From contig NZ_JAGGLR010000015.1 of the NCBI RefSeq assembly GCF_017874715.1, positions 62,001 through 126,000 on the forward strand: a stretch of DNA of 64,000 nucleotides, in the 5' to 3' direction. The stretch's first letter is position 1. Each line of letters begins with the position of its first letter. Below the pieces are notes generated by a model that ran no database searches, was not told the DNA's origin, and was given only the letters and a program-made list of their open reading frames with translations. Positions 45,604 through 53,329 of the stretch are shown here, piece after piece. A program made the translations under genes and the position numbers. This DNA comes from Streptomyces iranensis. GTDB lineage: Bacteria > Actinomycetota > Actinomycetes > Streptomycetales > Streptomycetaceae.

Positions 45604-45875
45604 TGGCCGTCCTGATCGACCCGCCCTCGTGGCCGGGCCACGGCCGCCTGTGGTCCCACCTCGTCAGCGATGTCTCCTACGCCGAACTCCACGCCTTCGC
45701 CGCCCGCATCGGCGCCCCGCGCCGAGGCTTCGACCGCGACCACTACGACGTGCCGAGCGAGCTGTACGCGAAGGCCGTAGGGGCGGGCGCGGAGGAGGTC
45801 GGCAGCAAGGAACTCCTCCGCCGCCTCAAGGCCGCGGGCCTCCGCCGCCCCAAGCGGGCCGCGGGCGCGGAGTGA
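45603..45875 (+). CDS. DUF4031 domain protein
   Basis: A 90-residue protein matching the DUF4031 pattern throughout (MAVLIDPPSWPGHGRLWSHL, SYAELHAFAARIG, FDRDHYDVP, SKELLRRLKAAGLR). Function is not known. Its ATG overlaps the previous stop by one base, so the two form an operon. Confidence 0.9.
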   Translation: MAVLIDPPSWPGHGRLWSHLVSDVSYAELHAFAARIGAPRRGFDRDHYDVPSELYAKAVGAGAEEVGSKELLRRLKAAGLRRPKRAAGAE

Positions 45876-45883
45876 TACGGCTC

Positions 45884-46543
45884 CTACGGTTCGATCAAGC
45901 CGACGCGGATGGCGTAACGGGCCAGCTCCAGCCGGTCCTTCAGGCCGAGTTTGCGCAGCAGGTTGGCGCGGTGGCGCTCGACGGTCTTGACGCTGATGAC
46001 GAGCAGCTCGGCGATCTGCTGTGAACTGTGCCCCTCGGCGACCAGCTTGAGGATCTCCTCCTCACGGCTGGTGATGGGACGTCCGGGGATGCCCTCGCCC
46101 TCCTGGAGACGGCCCAGGTAGCTGTGGATGAGCGCGTTGACGGCGCCGGGATAGAGGAAGGGCTCGCCGCGCATGGTGGCGCGGCAGGCTTCGACCAGGT
46201 CGCGGTCGGCGACGGACTTCAGGACGTAGCCGGAGGCGCCTGCCGCCAGCGCCTCGAAGAAGTACTGCTCGTTGTCGTACATGGTCAGAATGAGGATGCG
46301 CGTCTCCGGTTGGCTGCGAGCCAGTTCCCGGGCGGCCTGGAGACCGGTCAGGCGGGGCATGGCGATGTCGAGGATCGCCAGGTCCGGCCGGTGGGCGCGG
46401 GCGGCCTCGATGGCTTCGGCGCCGTCTCCGGCCTCGGCGACGACGGTGAGGTCGGGTTCGCCTTCGAGGATGAGTCGGACTCCGCGGCGGACCAGAGCGT
46501 GGTCGTCGGCGAGGAGGATGCGGGTTTCGGTCGCCTCGGGCAT
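45884..46543 (-). CDS. NarL/LuxR-family response regulator
   Basis: A 219-residue two-component regulator. The receiver domain (residues 8-120) has the acidic pair ADDH, the phospho-acceptor aspartate in LAILDIAMPRL, and the switch LILTMYD and lysine VLKSV. A C-terminal LuxR HTH follows (ITSREEEILKLVAEGHSSQQIAELLVISVKTVERHRANL). The ATG at 46543 has GGAG 9 bases upstream. The histidine kinase expected next to it survives only as a C-terminal remnant in the same frame, so this regulator is probably orphaned or served by another kinase. Confidence 0.94.
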   Translation of the reverse strand: MPEATETRILLADDHALVRRGVRLILEGEPDLTVVAEAGDGAEAIEAARAHRPDLAILDIAMPRLTGLQAARELARSQPETRILILTMYDNEQYFFEALAAGASGYVLKSVADRDLVEACRATMRGEPFLYPGAVNALIHSYLGRLQEGEGIPGRPITSREEEILKLVAEGHSSQQIAELLVISVKTVERHRANLLRKLGLKDRLELARYAIRVGLIEP

Positions 46544-46680
46544 GGTCACTGGCTCCGACGGGTGACGGGTGACGGGGGCGGGGACGGAGACGGAGACGGT
46601 CAGGCGTACGTCGATGCCGCCTCCCGGAGCGGACCCGAGGGCGAGTTCGGCTCCGATGAGCAGGGCTCGTTCGCTTCTTC
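46544..46680 (-). pseudogene. C-terminal remnant of a sensor histidine kinase
   Basis: Directly upstream of the response regulator and in its frame, the sequence reads ERALLIGAELALGSAPGGG then IDVRLTV. This is the typical last strand-helix unit of the ATPase domain of NarX/DesK-type kinases. Nothing further upstream (46680-46880) resembles the N, G1 or H boxes, so the 5' part of the kinase has been deleted. The remaining piece has no stop before the regulator's ATG. Confidence 0.7.
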
Positions 46681-46899
46681 TCTCTTTCTCTATCACTCGC
46701 GCCCGTTGTCCCGGCCGGAGGAAGGGGCGGGGGCGGACAGGTGTCGGGATACGGGCCGGGCCGCAACGGATGTCGGGATGGTGCCGGGATGGGGGTCGTC
46801 CACCGGCGGACATGGGTGTCGGCACCGATGGTGGGGCGCACGGCCACCATGTGACCGTGGCAGTGACGCCGTGCAGGCCGGTCCGTGGGAGGAGCAGCG
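46681..46899. other. Intergenic sequence between the kinase remnant and the DUF3040 gene
   Basis: No gene is seen. It contains a T/C-rich stretch at 46675-46695, unusual for the region, and then ordinary GC-rich sequence. The divergent promoters of the response regulator and DUF3040 genes must lie here. Confidence 0.4.
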
Positions 46900-47211
46900 A
46901 TGGCACAGCCCGGAGACACCCAGCTGCGTGAGCTCGAGGAGCGGATGGCCCGGAGTGACCCGCGTTTCGCCCGTGGCCTGGGGGAGGGGCGGCCCTGTCG
47001 GCCATGGGAGTACCGGCATGGACCGGCGTGGGCGCTGCTCGCTGTCTCACTGACGATGCAGGTGGTCGGCATGCTGCTGCCGCAGGGCCTGCTCCTCGCG
47101 GCGGGCCTGGTGGTGGCGGGTATGGCGGCGCACCTGTTCGTATCCCCGCGCGGACGCAGGTCCGGCCGGCGCCGGCCCCGGCTGCCGGTTCCTCCGGCGC
47201 GGCGCGAGTGA
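46900..47211 (+). CDS. DUF3040 domain membrane protein
   Basis: A 103-residue small membrane protein. A charged N-terminus (LRELEERMARSDPRFARGL) is typical of DUF3040. Two hydrophobic segments follow (about 42-60 and 62-80), then a very basic tail (RGRRSGRRRPRLPV). The ATG at 46900 has GGGAGGAG five bases upstream. Function is unknown. Confidence 0.88.
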   Translation: MAQPGDTQLRELEERMARSDPRFARGLGEGRPCRPWEYRHGPAWALLAVSLTMQVVGMLLPQGLLLAAGLVVAGMAAHLFVSPRGRRSGRRRPRLPVPPARRE

Positions 47212-47516
47212 GCCGGGGCCGAGGCACGGATGAGCCCGAGCCGAAGGGAACCCAAGCTCACGCTGAAGGACGGCTGAGCCCGCATCGCGGCACGTCGCGC
47301 CCGGGTCGTAGCGGGACCAAGGCCGAGCTGAAGGGCGACTTGCCTTGGCAAGGGACGGCTTCCCCTGGACGAAGGAGGACGTATCCACCCCGTACGCGTA
47401 CGGGTACGCGTACGCCGCGACGTCGCGACGGCGACACCCGGCTCGGTTCCCGCTGACGAACCTGACGGACCCGACGAAGACAACGAAGGCGATGAAGCCG
47501 ACGAAGGTGGTGACCC
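47212..47516. other. 305-base intergenic region before the antiporter gene
   Basis: No gene is recognised. Two copies of the palindrome GTACGCGTAC (47392-47401 and 47404-47413) lie side by side. A run of GACGAA/GATGAAG repeats (47470-47508) precedes the antiporter ribosome-binding site. The TrkA-C-type regulatory subunit gene often found before such antiporters is not present. Confidence 0.5.
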
Positions 47517-48854
47517 GTGGGACATGCCGACACCCTGCTCGCTCTGGGCGGCGCCTTCCTCGCCGCTGCTGTCCTCGCCCGCCTCGGCAGCCGGATCGGG
47601 CTTCCGACCATCCCGCTGTTCATGCTCGCCGGGATCCTTCTGGGTCCCCACACCCCGGGCCTGGTCCTGGTCGAGGATGCGCGCGACTTCGAGATGCTCT
47701 CCGCCCTCGGGCTGGTGCTGCTCCTGTTCTACCTGGGTCTGGAGTTCCACCTCGACGATCTCCGGAGCGGCGGTCGGCGCCTGCTGGCCGCGGGCGGTAT
47801 CTACCTGCTGCTGAATGTCGGCGCGGGCCTCGGGTTCGGGTTCGCCCTTGGCTGGGGCGCCAGGGAGGCCCTGGTGCTCGCGGGTGTCCTGGGCATCTCG
47901 TCCTCCGCGATCGTCACCAAGATCTTGATCGACCTGGGCCGTATCGCCCACCCGGAGACGCGTCTGATCCTGGGCGTCATCGTGGTGGAGGACATCTTCC
48001 TCGCGCTCTACCTCGCCGCACTCCAGCCCGTCATCAGCGCTGCCCAGGGCATCCAGGAGACGGTTCTGCAGGCGGGCAAGGCATTCGGATTCCTGCTGGT
48101 GCTGGCGGCCGCGGCCCGCTACGGCACTCGGCTGATCGGACGTCTGATCGCGGTCCGCGACAACGAACTGCTGGTCATCAGCTTCCTCGGCACCGCGGTC
48201 CTCGTGGCCGGAGTCTCCGAAGTCCTCGGAGTCGCCGATGCCATCGGCGCCTTCATGGCCGGGCTGATCCTGGCGGGTACCCCCTCCGGACCGCGGATCC
48301 GCGAACTGGTGCACCCGCTGCGCGACGCCTTCGCGGCCATCTTCTTCTTCGCCTTCGGACTGGCCATCGACCCCGGCGACATCGCGTCCGTCGCCGCTCC
48401 GGTGGCCGCAGCCGCGGCGCTGACCATCGTCATGAACGTGATCGCCGGATTGCTCGTGGCGCGCCTCTACCACTACGGTCCCGAGCCCGCCGCGGACATC
48501 GCCACCACGCTTCTGGCGCGCGGGGAGTTCGCCCTGATCCTGGCCGCCATGGCGACCAGCGCCGGACTCGATGCCAGGCTGGCGCCGTTCATCGCCGGTT
48601 ACGTCCTGGTCCTCGCCGTCCTCGGCCCCGTCGTCGCCGGGCGCGCGCACATGCTGGCCCGCGGGTTGCGGTCGGCGCGCGCGGCCCTGCCCGGCGGGCG
48701 ACCGGAGCCCGCCCCCGATGCCCCCGCCCCGGCACCGGCACCGGACTCGCCCGGTGCCACCGGCCCTCGGGCTCCCGGTGCCGGAGCACGGTCGGTCTCA
48801 TCCGCACCGGGGCCGTCCCCACCCGTGTCATCCGCGCGGGAAGCGGAGCGGTGA
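47517..48854 (+). CDS. Cation:proton antiporter, CPA2 (KefB) family
   Basis: A 445-residue membrane protein with about 12 hydrophobic segments between residues 5 and 380. CPA2 hallmarks are GLPTIPLFMLAGILLGP, FYLGLEFHLDDLR, GISSSAIVTKIL, the core VVVEDIFLALYL and GVADAIGAFMAGLILAGTP, and FFFAFGLAIDP. It lacks the cytoplasmic TrkA-N domain and ends in a disordered Pro/Ala tail. It probably exchanges K+ or Na+ for protons. The GTG start at 47517 follows AAGGTGG. Confidence 0.92.
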   Translation: MGHADTLLALGGAFLAAAVLARLGSRIGLPTIPLFMLAGILLGPHTPGLVLVEDARDFEMLSALGLVLLLFYLGLEFHLDDLRSGGRRLLAAGGIYLLLNVGAGLGFGFALGWGAREALVLAGVLGISSSAIVTKILIDLGRIAHPETRLILGVIVVEDIFLALYLAALQPVISAAQGIQETVLQAGKAFGFLLVLAAAARYGTRLIGRLIAVRDNELLVISFLGTAVLVAGVSEVLGVADAIGAFMAGLILAGTPSGPRIRELVHPLRDAFAAIFFFAFGLAIDPGDIASVAAPVAAAAALTIVMNVIAGLLVARLYHYGPEPAADIATTLLARGEFALILAAMATSAGLDARLAPFIAGYVLVLAVLGPVVAGRAHMLARGLRSARAALPGGRPEPAPDAPAPAPAPDSPGATGPRAPGAGARSVSSAPGPSPPVSSAREAER

Positions 48855-49052
48855 CACCGGGCCCGCCCGGCCGGGCCCCGGCGGGCTGGTGGCCATCGTC
48901 GCGGCCTCACGCCGTCACACCGTCACGCCGTCGCGTCGTCACACCGGCGCGGCTTCACCGGAGCCGGAGCCCGGAGCCCGGAGCAGGTGCCGGAGACAGG
49001 CGACGGACCCGGGCTCCACCGGCGACGCGCCCGGCCCCGGTCCCGGGCTCCG

Positions 49053-50372
49053 CTACCGCGTCTCCGAACGCTGCGACGGCCGGGACTCCGGAGCGTATGA
49101 GGTGGCCGATGCCGATGCCGATGCCGATGCCGACGCCGACGCCGAGGACGGTGCCGAGGACGCGATGACGCGGGACGCGCCCTCCGCCCGGTGCAACCGC
49201 ATCGCGGCCACCGTCGTCACCGCGCCCGTACCGGCGAGCGCGGCGCCCGTCCAGGCCACGGCCGAGTAGCCCCAGCCCGCGTCGATGACGAGGCCGCCGA
49301 GCCACGGGCCCACGGTGTTGCCGATGTTGAAGGCCGAGGTGTTCGTCGCGCCCGCGAGTGTGGGCGCGGAGTTCGCCAGGTTGAACATCCGGGCGTTGAG
49401 CGCGGGCGCGGTGAAGAAGGCGGTGAAGCCGAGCATCAGCGCCAAGGTCACGGCCGCGACCGCGCTGTGCGCGGTCAGCGCCAGCGCGCTCAGCACGACC
49501 GTCGAGGCGATGATGCCGCCGAACATCGTGCCGAACAGATGCGCGTCCGCGATCCGCCCGCCGATCACCGTACCCAGCAGCGCGCCGACCCCGAACAGCG
49601 CGAGTACGGTCGGTACCCAGCCCTCGTCCAGCCCCGCCACATCCGTCAGCAGTGGCCCGAGGTAGGAGAACAGGCAGAAGACCGCACCACCGCTCAGCGC
49701 GGTGGCGGCCAGCGCCAGCCACACCTGCCGGTCGCGGTAGATGCGCAGCTCGGCCCGCAGCCGCGGCTGGTCGTCCCCGGTGGGCACCTTCGTACGCGGT
49801 ACGAGCGCGACGACCCCGGCCAGCCCGAGCACCGACAGCCCGGCCACCGCCCAGAAGGCGGCCCGCCATCCCGCGTGCTGCCCGAGGAACGCCCCGGCCG
49901 GGACCCCGGCGATGTTCGCGATGCTCAGCCCGCCGACCATCACCGCCATCGCCTTCGCCCGCGCGTTCACCGGCACCAGCGACACCGCCACCGCGGCGCC
50001 CACGGCCCAGAACCCAGCGCACGCGAGCGCGCTCACCACCCGGGACGCGAACAGCACCCCGTACGACGGCGCCACCGCCCCCGCGATCTGCCCGAGCCCG
50101 AACACCGCCAGCAGCGCCATCAGCGTCGTCCGCCGCGGCAGCCGCAACGTGGCCGCCGCCAGCACCGGCGCCCCGACCACCATCCCGATTGCGAACGCCG
50201 ATATCAGCAGCCCGGCCGTGGGGATCGACACCCCCATGTCCCGCGCGACGGGTTGCAGCAGCCCGGACAGCATGAACTCGGAGGTACCGAGCGCGAACAC
50301 GGACAGTCCGAGGACGTAGACCGCCAGGGGCATGCGGGGGCGAGCGGAATCCGCTGGGGAGGAGGAGGGCAT
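49053..50372 (-). CDS. MFS transporter, chloramphenicol-exporter (Cml/Cmx) type
   Basis: A 439-residue 12-helix major facilitator. The start of the membrane domain, MPLAVYVLGLSVFALGTSEF, then SGLLQPVARDMGVSIPTAG and TLRLPRRTTLMAL, is characteristic of the CmlR/Cmx chloramphenicol efflux group. The actual drug range is not provable from sequence. The last 40 residues hold a Ser-Ala repeat coded by a hexanucleotide array. Start is uncertain: ATG 50372 is used, with ATG 50333 (MPLAVY) and GTG 50447 as alternatives. Confidence 0.9.
   Translation of the reverse strand: MPSSSPADSARPRMPLAVYVLGLSVFALGTSEFMLSGLLQPVARDMGVSIPTAGLLISAFAIGMVVGAPVLAAATLRLPRRTTLMALLAVFGLGQIAGAVAPSYGVLFASRVVSALACAGFWAVGAAVAVSLVPVNARAKAMAVMVGGLSIANIAGVPAGAFLGQHAGWRAAFWAVAGLSVLGLAGVVALVPRTKVPTGDDQPRLRAELRIYRDRQVWLALAATALSGGAVFCLFSYLGPLLTDVAGLDEGWVPTVLALFGVGALLGTVIGGRIADAHLFGTMFGGIIASTVVLSALALTAHSAVAAVTLALMLGFTAFFTAPALNARMFNLANSAPTLAGATNTSAFNIGNTVGPWLGGLVIDAGWGYSAVAWTGAALAGTGAVTTVAAMRLHRAEGASRVIASSAPSSASASASASASASATSYAPESRPSQRSETR
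49104..49150. repeat. Hexanucleotide array (GCCGAT)n in the MFS gene
   Basis: About seven copies of a 6-base unit, the last ones GCCGAC. On the coding strand they encode the (Ser-Ala)n tail of the exporter. Slippage would lengthen or shorten the tail without a frameshift. Confidence 0.85.
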
Positions 50373-50560
50373 GCCAGGCTCAACGTCGTGGAACGACGTC
50401 GGCATTCCTGCGCGGAACATCGGGATGTGCGCTTCTCGAACGTTCACTCGATGGTGTGGACTGACGGTTGTGATCTGGTTTCGTCACGCTGAGTGAGGAA
50501 GGATGGAGATGTGAACCCGCTGGGGGAGGCGGGTCGACGAGATCACTGGGGGCGATCGAC

Positions 50561-50911
50561 ATGACGGAGGAGACGACCAGCGAGCTGAACGGCCCGGGGG
50601 CACCGGACGAATGGGCTGCCTATCTGGCAGCGGCGGCCCCGGGGCCGGAGACCGCGTCCGTGTTGCCGGTCCTGGCCGCGGATAAGTTGTCCCGCACCGG
50701 CCGGATCGACGCACTGAAAGCCCTGGAGCGTCATACGGGGTGGATCCAGGCGCACCAGGCCCAGATTGGCCGCGTTGGAAGCGGAAGCCGAGGCGGAGCT
50801 TCCGGCGGCCGTACGGGAGCGCGACGCGGAGACCGCCTGGAACTTCACCTGCGAGGAAGTCGCCTGTGCGCTGAAGCTGTCCGGCACGACGGCCGCGAAG
50901 CGCCTGGAGGT
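50561..50911 (+). pseudogene. DUF222/HNH endonuclease-like pseudogene, N-terminal part
   Basis: The frame from ATG 50561 reads MTEETTSELNGPGAPDEWAA through IDALKALERHTGWIQAHQAQ, typical of DUF222 proteins that carry a C-terminal HNH nuclease. The family sequence continues one base later in another frame (LAALEAEAEAELPAAV, then FTCEEVACALKLSGTTAAKR). An extra A at 50765 is therefore a frameshift. Homology stops near 50911, where sequence from an unrelated antisense pseudogene begins. The HNH domain is absent. Confidence 0.72.
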
Positions 50912-51714
50912 CGGATCTTCGCGCAGCGAGCCCACAGACGTTTCATAGGTGACCGAAAGATGGGCGGCCAGCGAGACGGAGACATCTTTGAGCGCGTCGC
51001 GGACGGGGCCGGGCAGCACCAGGAAGCCCGACTTCTCGGCGTCGGTTCGTACCCGGATCCGCTGTAGTGGCCGGGACTTGCGGTAGGCGGTGTGTAGTTC
51101 GGCGATGCGTTGCTGCGTGGCCTCCTCGAACTCCGCCAGATGCATGGTGTGCGGGAGATTGGTCACCACGTCGCATACGGCCCGGGAGAAGAGGCTGAAG
51201 GACTCGCCCGGTGACGTTCCGATGTCCGTGCCGTCGCGGACGGTTTCCCCTTCTTGCACGAACAGCGCGAACTGCCCCGGCGAGCAGGCGTACACATACG
51301 CCACCTTGCGGTGCTGGGCCGCCTCGCGCTTACGCCTGCTCCAGCCCTCGATACCCGCTGGGCCCATGGAGTCTTGTTCGATGCCTTCCCGGCAGGCGTC
51401 GATGAGGAAGACCACCCGTGGGGCGGCGGTCTCGTTGAGTTCCTTGCTCTAGTCGATGGGGACGCAGCTGGAGGCGAAGGGGTGGACGTGGAAGCTGGCG
51501 TCCTCGGGGATCAGATGGTCGGTGCCCTCGTAGTGCTGGCCGTGCCCGCTGAGCAGGATCCATAGCGTGTCGTCCCGCTTGGCTTCCCGCAGGAAGCGGC
51601 TGACCTGCTCGTTGATGAAGTTTGTCTGGTCATCGAGGTGTACTGCGCTGTCGTCCATGCTGCCCCCCTGGCGTTGCGCGGATGGTCCGTCAACTTTAGA
51701 GCCGCGAACGGCAC
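50912..51714 (-). pseudogene. Caspase-family (metacaspase-like) peptidase pseudogene
   Basis: In the minus direction the sequence keeps both catalytic regions of a C14 caspase fold: the histidine in WILLSGHGQHYEGTDHL and the cysteine in VVFLIDACREGIEQDS. They are separated by an in-frame TAG (51449-51451) just after SSCVPID. The N-terminal part is in another frame upstream of about 51658 (AALKLTDHPRNARG), and the 3' end is cut where the DUF222 fragment begins. The usual caspase N-terminus is missing. All of this indicates decay rather than an active enzyme. Confidence 0.75.
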
Positions 51715-51717
51715 ATG

Positions 51718-52389
51718 TTATGCACTCAGCAGTTCCAGCTCAGTGGTCATGTTGTGGCGGGCGGCGGCCTCCCAGCGGTCGTGGGCGGTGGGTGTGCGGA
51801 ACAGACGGGACAGGCCCAGCAGATGACGGAGGACATTGGCGCGGCCCTCGCGGAAGGCGTCGTCGGGGACGAAGCCGTACTCCTCGCGGACCGCTGCCGC
51901 GTAGGCGCCATAGTTCTCGGGGGAGCCCGCCAGGATGGCGAGGTCGGCGTCGCAGAGGACTTCGCCGTTGGTGTCGCCCTCGGCGGGGTCGTGGTCGCGG
52001 GTGAGGAGGACGAGGCGAACGGTTTCGGCCACGCGGGGCTCCGGGACGCCGGCTTCCGGGAGGGCGCGTTCGGCGAGGCGGGCGCTGCGTTCCTCGTTGG
52101 TGGAGCGGTCGGGGAGGTAGACGGCGTCGTGGAACCAGGCGGCGAGGCGGATCGCGGCGGGGTCGGGGGCCTGGACGTGGGGGAGCAGCTCGTCCACCCG
52201 GTCCAGGACCGCGAGCAGGTGATCGGTGGTGTGGTAGCGGCGCTGGGGCTCGGCCCAGCGGGTCAGGAGATCTTCGCCGTAGGGAACGGGAGACGGGGTC
52301 GTGGCGTCGCGGGCGCTGGTGAGGAGCTCCGTCCAGCGGGTGAGCAGCGCGTCATGGGCCGGATGGCGGGTGGTCGCGGATGCGGGCAT
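51718..52389 (-). CDS. HD-domain metal-dependent phosphohydrolase
   Basis: A 223-residue HD-superfamily protein. The metal ligands are visible as RYHTTDHL, then WFHDAVY (the HD pair) and LCDADLAIL. The spacing is that of the small YpgQ-like predicted phosphohydrolases, which may act on nucleotides. Natural substrate is unknown. The ATG is at 52389, divergent from cutC with a 56-base gap that must contain both promoters. Confidence 0.88.
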   Translation of the reverse strand: MPASATTRHPAHDALLTRWTELLTSARDATTPSPVPYGEDLLTRWAEPQRRYHTTDHLLAVLDRVDELLPHVQAPDPAAIRLAAWFHDAVYLPDRSTNEERSARLAERALPEAGVPEPRVAETVRLVLLTRDHDPAEGDTNGEVLCDADLAILAGSPENYGAYAAAVREEYGFVPDDAFREGRANVLRHLLGLSRLFRTPTAHDRWEAAARHNMTTELELLSA

Positions 52390-52445
52390 GGGCCAATTGT
52401 GGGGCAGCGGTTTGCCCTCTTGTGCGGTGTGGCAAGCTGTCCTGC

Positions 52446-53168
52446 ATGTCTAGACCATTGCTCGAGGTGATCGCCCTGACCCCTGCGGACGCGATCGCCG
52501 CACAGGCCGGAGGGGCGGACCGCCTCGAACTGGTCACCGACATGGCCGCCGACGGGCTCACCCCATCCCGTGAGACCTTCGCCGCCGTTCGTTCGGCCGT
52601 CGATCTGCCGGTGCGGGTGATGCTCCGCGCATCGGACGGCTTCGCGACCGGAAACGCGTTCGACGCGCTGTGCGAGGCCGCCGCCGCGCTGCACTCGGAG
52701 GGGGCGGACGAGTTCGTCCTGGGCTTCCTGACCGACGACGGCGGGGTCGACCTGGCCGCCGTGACCGCGCTGACCGAGGTCGTGGGCGCCGGAGGTGGCG
52801 TGGACGAGAGCCGCTGGACCTTCCACCGGGCCATCGACCGCGCCGCCGATCGCGACGGCCTGCGCAAGCGGCTCGCCGACATCCCCGGCCTGGACACGTA
52901 TCTCACCGCCGGGTCGGCGCGCGGCGTGGACGACGGTCTGCCCACCCTGATCGCCGAGGCCGAGCGGGCCGGTGCCCCGGGCTACGAAGCGCGCATCATG
53001 GCGGGCGGCGGCCTGCGCCTCGACCACCTGCCCACCCTGCGCGCCGCCGGGGTCAACGCCTTCCACATCGGCGGCGCGGCCCGCCCCGGCGGCTGGTCGG
53101 GCCCGGTGGACGCCATCGCGGTCGGCCAGTGGCGCACGGCCTTGGACGCGCCGGTTCCGGTGGCCTGA
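52446..53168 (+). CDS. cutC: CutC family protein
   Basis: A 240-residue TIM-barrel protein of the CutC family (LLEVIALTPADAIAAQAGGADRLEL; DEFVLGFL; WTFHRAIDR; YLTAGSARGVDDGL; IMAGGGLR). CutC has been linked to copper homeostasis in bacteria, although the biochemical role is disputed. No copper genes are nearby. The stop codon lies inside a 25-base tandem repeat whose first copy supplies the last residues (APVPVA). Confidence 0.92.
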   Translation: MSRPLLEVIALTPADAIAAQAGGADRLELVTDMAADGLTPSRETFAAVRSAVDLPVRVMLRASDGFATGNAFDALCEAAAALHSEGADEFVLGFLTDDGGVDLAAVTALTEVVGAGGGVDESRWTFHRAIDRAADRDGLRKRLADIPGLDTYLTAGSARGVDDGLPTLIAEAERAGAPGYEARIMAGGGLRLDHLPTLRAAGVNAFHIGGAARPGGWSGPVDAIAVGQWRTALDAPVPVA

Positions 53169-53295
53169 GGACGCGCCCGTGCCGGTGGCTTGAGGGCGCG
53201 CCGGTTCCGGTGGCTTGAGGGCGCGCCGGTTCCGGTGGCCTGAGGGCGCGCCCGTGCCGGTGGCTTGAGGGCGCGCCGGTTCCGGTGGCCTGACC
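53147..53295. repeat. 25-base tandem repeat, six copies, across the cutC stop
   Basis: The unit (GCGCGCCGGTTCCGGTGGC then TTGAGG or CTGAGG) repeats at exact 25-base spacing (cores at 53151, 53176, 53201, 53226, 53251 and 53276). Two variants, GGTTCC and CGTGCC, alternate irregularly. Each copy includes a TGA. The array fills most of the gap between the convergent cutC and HelD-like genes. Confidence 0.93.
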
Positions 53296-53329
53296 GGGAG
53301 GTCGGCCACCGAGCCGCACCCCGCCCCCG

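Noticed and set aside
50399..50460. SOS box (LexA site) near the MFS gene, GAACGTTC
   Set aside because: The 8-bp palindrome lacks the CGAAC-N4-GTTCG spacing of actinobacterial LexA sites.
51449..51658. Stand-alone 69-residue gene within the caspase region
   Set aside because: It contains only the middle of a caspase fold and ends at an in-frame stop, with homology resuming after it, so it is treated as part of one pseudogene.
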